45,703 bases of DNA from an uncultured Oxalobacteraceae bacterium. GTDB lineage: Bacteria; Pseudomonadota; Gammaproteobacteria; Burkholderiales; Burkholderiaceae_D. This document shows, piece by piece, positions 42,863 through 45,703 of this stretch. Each line of letters opens with the position of its first letter. The stretch's first letter is position 1. The stretch covers positions 1 to 45,703 of the forward strand of contig CAITOF010000074.1 in assembly GCA_903893945.1 (NCBI GenBank), given 5' to 3'. The position numbers and the translations under genes are program-made. A model generated the notes under the pieces. The model was not told the origin of the DNA and made no database searches. It saw only the letters and a list, made by a program, of their open reading frames with translations.

Positions 42863-44746
42863 TTGTCCTCCAATTTACCAATAACAAAAAGTAGCACAAC
42901 GGCGTTAACGGTGGCTGCAATTGGTATCGTCTACGGCGATATAGGAACGAGCCCACTCTACACGATGCAAACCATTTTCTCCGAGGAGTACGGGTTGAGT
43001 CTGACCAGTGCCAATATTCTCGGTGTCGTTTCCCTGATAATGTGGGGCTTGTTTGTGGTCGTCGCGCTCAAATATGTCACACTCATTCTGCGGGCAGATA
43101 ACCGTGGTGAAGGGGGCATAATCGCCCTGATGGCGCTGGCGCTGGAATCGGTCGGTAAGAATTCACGCTGGAGTTACATATTGCTGTTGCTGGGGCTGTT
43201 CGGTGCAGCCCTGTTTTACGGCGACGGTGTGATTACGCCCGCCATGTCCGTCATTTCTGCCATAGAAGGTCTGAATGTGGCCACCCCCAGTTTTACCAAC
43301 AAGGTGGTACCCATTACCGTCGTTGTATTGATCGCCCTGTATTCCTTTCAGCACAAGGGTACGACGGGCATAGGCAACTGGTTTGGTCCCATCATGCTGC
43401 TGTGGTTTGCTTCATTGGCGATTATGGGGGTGGTCAACATCGTCCAGGCGCCGGTTATTCTGGAAGCATTAAATCCCATGCACGCCATCGGATTTCTGGT
43501 CCAGCACGGCTGGATTGCATTTGTGGCACTGGGCGCGGTGGTACTGGCCTTTACGGGTGCCGAAGCACTCTATGCCGACATGGGACATTTTGGTCGCAAA
43601 CCGATACGCATCGCCTGGTTTTTTGTGGTGTTCCCGGCACTGATGCTCAATTATCTGGGACAGGGCGGTCTGCTTATGACCGATCCGTCGGCGGTGGACA
43701 ATCCGTTTTACCACCAACTGGGTGCCTGGAGTATTTACCCGCTGGTTGCATTGTCCACGGTAGCCGCTGTCATTGCGTCACAGGCCACTATTTCCGGTAC
43801 CTATTCCATGACCAAGGAAGCGATTTCGCTGGGCTTATTGCCCCGTTTATCGATTATCCATACCTCAGTTAAAGAAATCGGCCAGATCTACATGCCCATG
43901 GTGAACTGGGTCCAGCTGGTCGTCGTACTGGCTGCAGTCGTCGGCTTTGGGTCCTCGGCAAATCTGGCAGCCGCCTATGGTATTGCCGTGACGGCGACCA
44001 TGCTGATCACCACCATTCTGACTTTTTTTGTTATCCACTACCTCTGGAAATACAATCTGCTGGTATGCCTGTTCTCGACAGGCGTATTCTTTGTCGTGGA
44101 CGCCTCATTCTTTTCAGCCAATGCGCTCAAAATTTTACATGGTGGCTGGTTCCCGCTGGTTCTGGGTGCGACCATGTTTACCATTATGCTGACCTGGCAC
44201 AAAGGCCGTGAGCTGGTATTCAAAAATCTGAAGACCCATGCCATCCCGTTAAAAGAGTTCCTGGCATCCCTGTTTGTGTCACCACCACATCGGGTCGGTG
44301 GTACCGCGGTGTTCCTGCGCAGTGCGTCAGAAGGCGTGCCACATGCCTTGCTGCACAATCTGTCACATAACAAGATACTGCATGACCGGGTGATATTCTT
44401 GACAGTACATAATCAGGAAATTCCCTGGGTGCCTTTTGATGAACGGGTCAGAGTCATTCCGCTCGGCCAGGAATGTTATCAACTGGACGTGTTCTACGGA
44501 TTCAAAAATGAACCGGATATTCCTCAGGCTCTGGAACTGGCCGCAGCCAAAGGTCTCAAGTTTGAAATTATGGAAACCTCATTTTTTGTCACCCGTCAGA
44601 CCATCGTGTCACGGCCTGAACATGAAATGTCGGCCTGGCGCGAATGGTTATTCGTCATGATGTCGCGCACCGCCAGAGACGCCGCAGACTACTACCATAT
44701 TCCAAGCAACCGGGTAATTGAAGTCGGCTCGCAAATCGAAATTTAA
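42863..44746 (+). CDS. kup: Kup-type potassium transporter
   Basis: KUP/HAK/KT family protein of 627 residues, the usual length. The hallmark GDIGTSPLYTMQ is at 25-36, followed by about 12 membrane segments and a C-terminal cytoplasmic domain of about 150 residues. Further family segments are NRGEGGIIALMALAL, FYGDGVITPAMSVISA and TGAEALYADMGHFG. It takes up K+ with protons at the inner membrane. The start is TTG, with AAGG 7 nt upstream; the first ATG in frame (in YTMQ) would remove the signature, so TTG is required. It stands alone. Confidence 0.93.
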   Translation: MSSNLPITKSSTTALTVAAIGIVYGDIGTSPLYTMQTIFSEEYGLSLTSANILGVVSLIMWGLFVVVALKYVTLILRADNRGEGGIIALMALALESVGKNSRWSYILLLLGLFGAALFYGDGVITPAMSVISAIEGLNVATPSFTNKVVPITVVVLIALYSFQHKGTTGIGNWFGPIMLLWFASLAIMGVVNIVQAPVILEALNPMHAIGFLVQHGWIAFVALGAVVLAFTGAEALYADMGHFGRKPIRIAWFFVVFPALMLNYLGQGGLLMTDPSAVDNPFYHQLGAWSIYPLVALSTVAAVIASQATISGTYSMTKEAISLGLLPRLSIIHTSVKEIGQIYMPMVNWVQLVVVLAAVVGFGSSANLAAAYGIAVTATMLITTILTFFVIHYLWKYNLLVCLFSTGVFFVVDASFFSANALKILHGGWFPLVLGATMFTIMLTWHKGRELVFKNLKTHAIPLKEFLASLFVSPPHRVGGTAVFLRSASEGVPHALLHNLSHNKILHDRVIFLTVHNQEIPWVPFDERVRVIPLGQECYQLDVFYGFKNEPDIPQALELAAAKGLKFEIMETSFFVTRQTIVSRPEHEMSAWREWLFVMMSRTARDAADYYHIPSNRVIEVGSQIEI

Positions 44747-44775
44747 TATTTCAGCGCAGATATCTGAGTAATCAA

Positions 44776-44804
44776 TTGCTTTTGCGAGGTCAAAACCGTA
44801 TAAT
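44776..44804 (+). promoter_or_regulatory. Sigma70 promoter of the tRNA-Ser gene
   Basis: TTGCTT (44776-44781) and a perfect TATAAT (44799-44804) are 17 nt apart. A GC-rich stretch (CTGCGCC) follows at the expected start site, as in stringently controlled stable RNA promoters. The tRNA begins about 55 nt downstream. Confidence 0.75.
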
Positions 44805-44865
44805 CTGCGCCTTTGGCGGCTTTACAGGGCAATTTTGTGCAGCAGCCAGAAAAGTCTGGAAAAAC

Positions 44866-44955
44866 GGAGAGGTGGCAGAGTGGTCGAATGTACTTGACTC
44901 GAAATCAAGCGATGGGGCGACCCATCCGAGGGTTCGAATCCCTCCCTCTCCGCCA
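44866..44955 (+). tRNA. tRNA-Ser(CGA)
   Basis: Class II tRNA of 90 nt with encoded CCA. Acceptor stem GGAGAGG pairs with CCTCTCC, the discriminator is G. The anticodon arm CTTGA-CTCGAAA-TCAAG gives anticodon CGA (reads UCG). A long variable arm (GATGGG-GCGA-CCCATC) and the T arm GAGGG-TTCGAAT-CCCTC complete it. Confidence 0.96.
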
Positions 44956-44962
44956 ATGAAAC

Positions 44963-44984
44963 AAGCCCCACAGGGGCTTTTTTT
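44963..44984 (+). terminator. Terminator of the tRNA-Ser gene
   Basis: AAGCCCC (44963-44969), loop ACA, GGGGCTT (44973-44979), then TTTTT. It lies 7 nt after the tRNA CCA end. Confidence 0.85.
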
Positions 44985-45097
44985 ATTGGCGGAGAGAGTA
45001 AGGCGCCTGCGCGCCTTACGTGGGGGATTCGAAGGGCTGGCCCTACCGGGCCAGCAGCGGCCTGCGCTTGTGTAGGCGAATCCCTCCCTCTCCGCCA
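44985..45097 (+). repeat. Structured element bounded by copies of the tRNA-Ser 3' end
   Basis: The left end (44985-44996) is a 12-nt inverted copy of the tRNA 3' end region (44946-44957). The right end (45077-45097) is a 21-nt direct copy of 44935-44955, CCA included. The two ends pair as a 10-bp stem (44987-44996 with 45088-45097). Inside are two perfect hairpins (44998-45019, GTAAGGCGC stem; 45036-45055, GCTGGCCC stem) and a GGGATTCG/CGAATCCC pairing like a T arm. It has no anticodon arm and is not a functional tRNA. It may be a short repeat that arose from or inserted at the tRNA end, or a processed RNA. Confidence 0.8.
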
Positions 45098-45113
45098 GAG
45101 ATCCAATAGACAT

Positions 45114-45134
45114 GCGCCTTTCGGGCGCTTTTTT
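45114..45134 (+). terminator. Terminator after the tRNA-derived element
   Basis: GCGCC, loop TTTCG, GGCGC, then six T. A second terminator so close behind the tRNA terminator implies that transcripts sometimes read through the element. Confidence 0.7.
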
Positions 45135-45136
45135 AT

Positions 45137-45703
45137 TTTTGTCTGTTGATTTGCATATAAATTTAACCCAGCGATTGATTTGGTCCAATTTTGCCTCATC
45201 CAGCAGGATCGTTATGTTTTTGATATTGGCGACTATGTAGCGTGACAGGTCAAGATTCAATGTTCGCGATTGCGTTTTCCAGTATCAATTCCCCGACATA
45301 CCTCAAACGTTAGACCCCACGGTGATCCCACCCTCCCTTTAATTCATCATACCCAAAGCCATTTGTGGAACACTGTATTACAGCCACAAAATAAAAATTC
45401 GAAAATTCCATTTCTAAGGTTTGACATCGATAGCGAGCGTCATAAATATTCGCATTCATCTTCGCTGAAGTTGCTATTTTTTAATTTCTAAATTACTGTT
45501 CTCCCCTGAGAGTGGCTGCAATACAGCGGACAGGAGCCATCCAGAATTTTGTGTGTTTGCCTGTAGTCGGCACAATCCCGACGGTCGCAATTAGTCGTCA
45601 TTCCCGCGCAGGCGGGAATCCAGGGCGCGACAGCGCTTTCGGTCTCGAATTATTGGTTGGTTCTCATTCGAAGTTGAAGGCGCTCCTGCGCCACTAGACC
45701 GAA
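45137..45703. other. Gene-poor tail of the window
   Basis: About 570 bp in which I find no credible gene. The open frames here lack ribosome binding sites and family features. AT content rises between about 45360 and 45490. One REP-like hairpin is listed separately. Confidence 0.5.
45600..45619. repeat. REP-like palindrome (ATTCCCGC hairpin)
   Basis: ATTCCCGC-GCAG-GCGGGAAT inside GTC...CCAG flanks. This is a widespread extragenic palindrome in proteobacteria whose translation reads HSRAGGNP. Only one copy is in the window. Confidence 0.75.

Noticed and set aside
42863-42991. Possible 5' truncation of kup because no ATG start is present
   Set aside because: A TTG with a well-spaced AAGG gives the full family N terminus including the GDIGTSPLY signature.
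44776-45260. Open frames on both strands across tRNA-Ser, including one of 156 residues with GGIRTLGW and FDHSAT segments
   Set aside because: These are translations of the tRNA and of the repeat behind it; the same spurious peptides recur wherever tRNA-Ser is read as protein.

Overview
The window looks like chromosomal DNA of a free-living, motile or surface-associated Gram-negative proteobacterium. Evidence for this is a TonB-dependent receptor, a secretin, an MSHA-type pilus locus, Kup and Sec-exported peptidases. The gene mix fits Betaproteobacteria (Burkholderiales, perhaps Oxalobacteraceae-like) better than an enteric bacterium, but that placement is an inference from gene content only. 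I see no integrase, transposase, plasmid gene, phage gene or CRISPR array.

Region 1 (2-16100, + strand) is a peptide and amine catabolic island. A polar amino acid/opine-type ABC importer is split around catabolic genes: permease (partial), permease, binding protein, aldehyde dehydrogenase, omega-aminotransferase, an MlrC-like M81 metallopeptidase, then the ATPase. An exported M20 peptidase follows. After a good sigma70 promoter come an S9 prolyl-oligopeptidase-type peptidase, a TonB-dependent receptor, an exported P1 (beta-aminopeptidase/DmpA) peptidase and a PcaF-type thiolase. Convergent on the - strand are an exported M61 peptidase and an APC amino acid permease. Together these can take up peptides, cleave them in the periplasm (including beta-linked or unusual peptides), import the products, transaminate and oxidise them.

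Region 2 (20008-23911, + strand) is a three-gene operon: an APH-type kinase fused to a class III PLP enzyme (kinase plus phospholyase architecture), a CaiD-like enoyl-CoA hydratase, and an atypical SDR protein. Four 12-nt repeats, each carrying a Shine-Dalgarno-like core, end exactly at the start codon of the first gene.

Region 3 (23992-38909, - strand) is an MSHA-type type IV pilus locus. Its order in transcription direction is mshM, mshL, TPR protein (mshN-like), mshE, mshG, mshI-like, mshJ-like, mshK-like, prepilin with a Cys-rich tail, prepilin, ABC-2 permease, membrane-anchored protein, major-type prepilin. An ABC permease sits among the pilin genes, while the only unpaired exporter-type ATPase gene lies upstream of mshM, 13 kb away.

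Region 4 (39816-42093, - strand) is a bufferin locus: a six-cysteine BufA2-type precursor, the MNIO (DUF692) maturase BufB, the DUF2063 partner BufC and an unrecognised 98-residue membrane protein. An ECF-like promoter precedes bufA and a hairpin separates bufA from bufB. This family makes post-translationally modified, copper-binding peptides in the periplasm.

Region 5 (42175-45703, + strand) has an orphan plus-strand terminator that suggests a small RNA, the potassium transporter gene kup (TTG start), and tRNA-Ser(CGA) with its promoter and terminator. A structured element whose ends copy the tRNA 3' end follows, then a largely empty tail with one REP-like hairpin.
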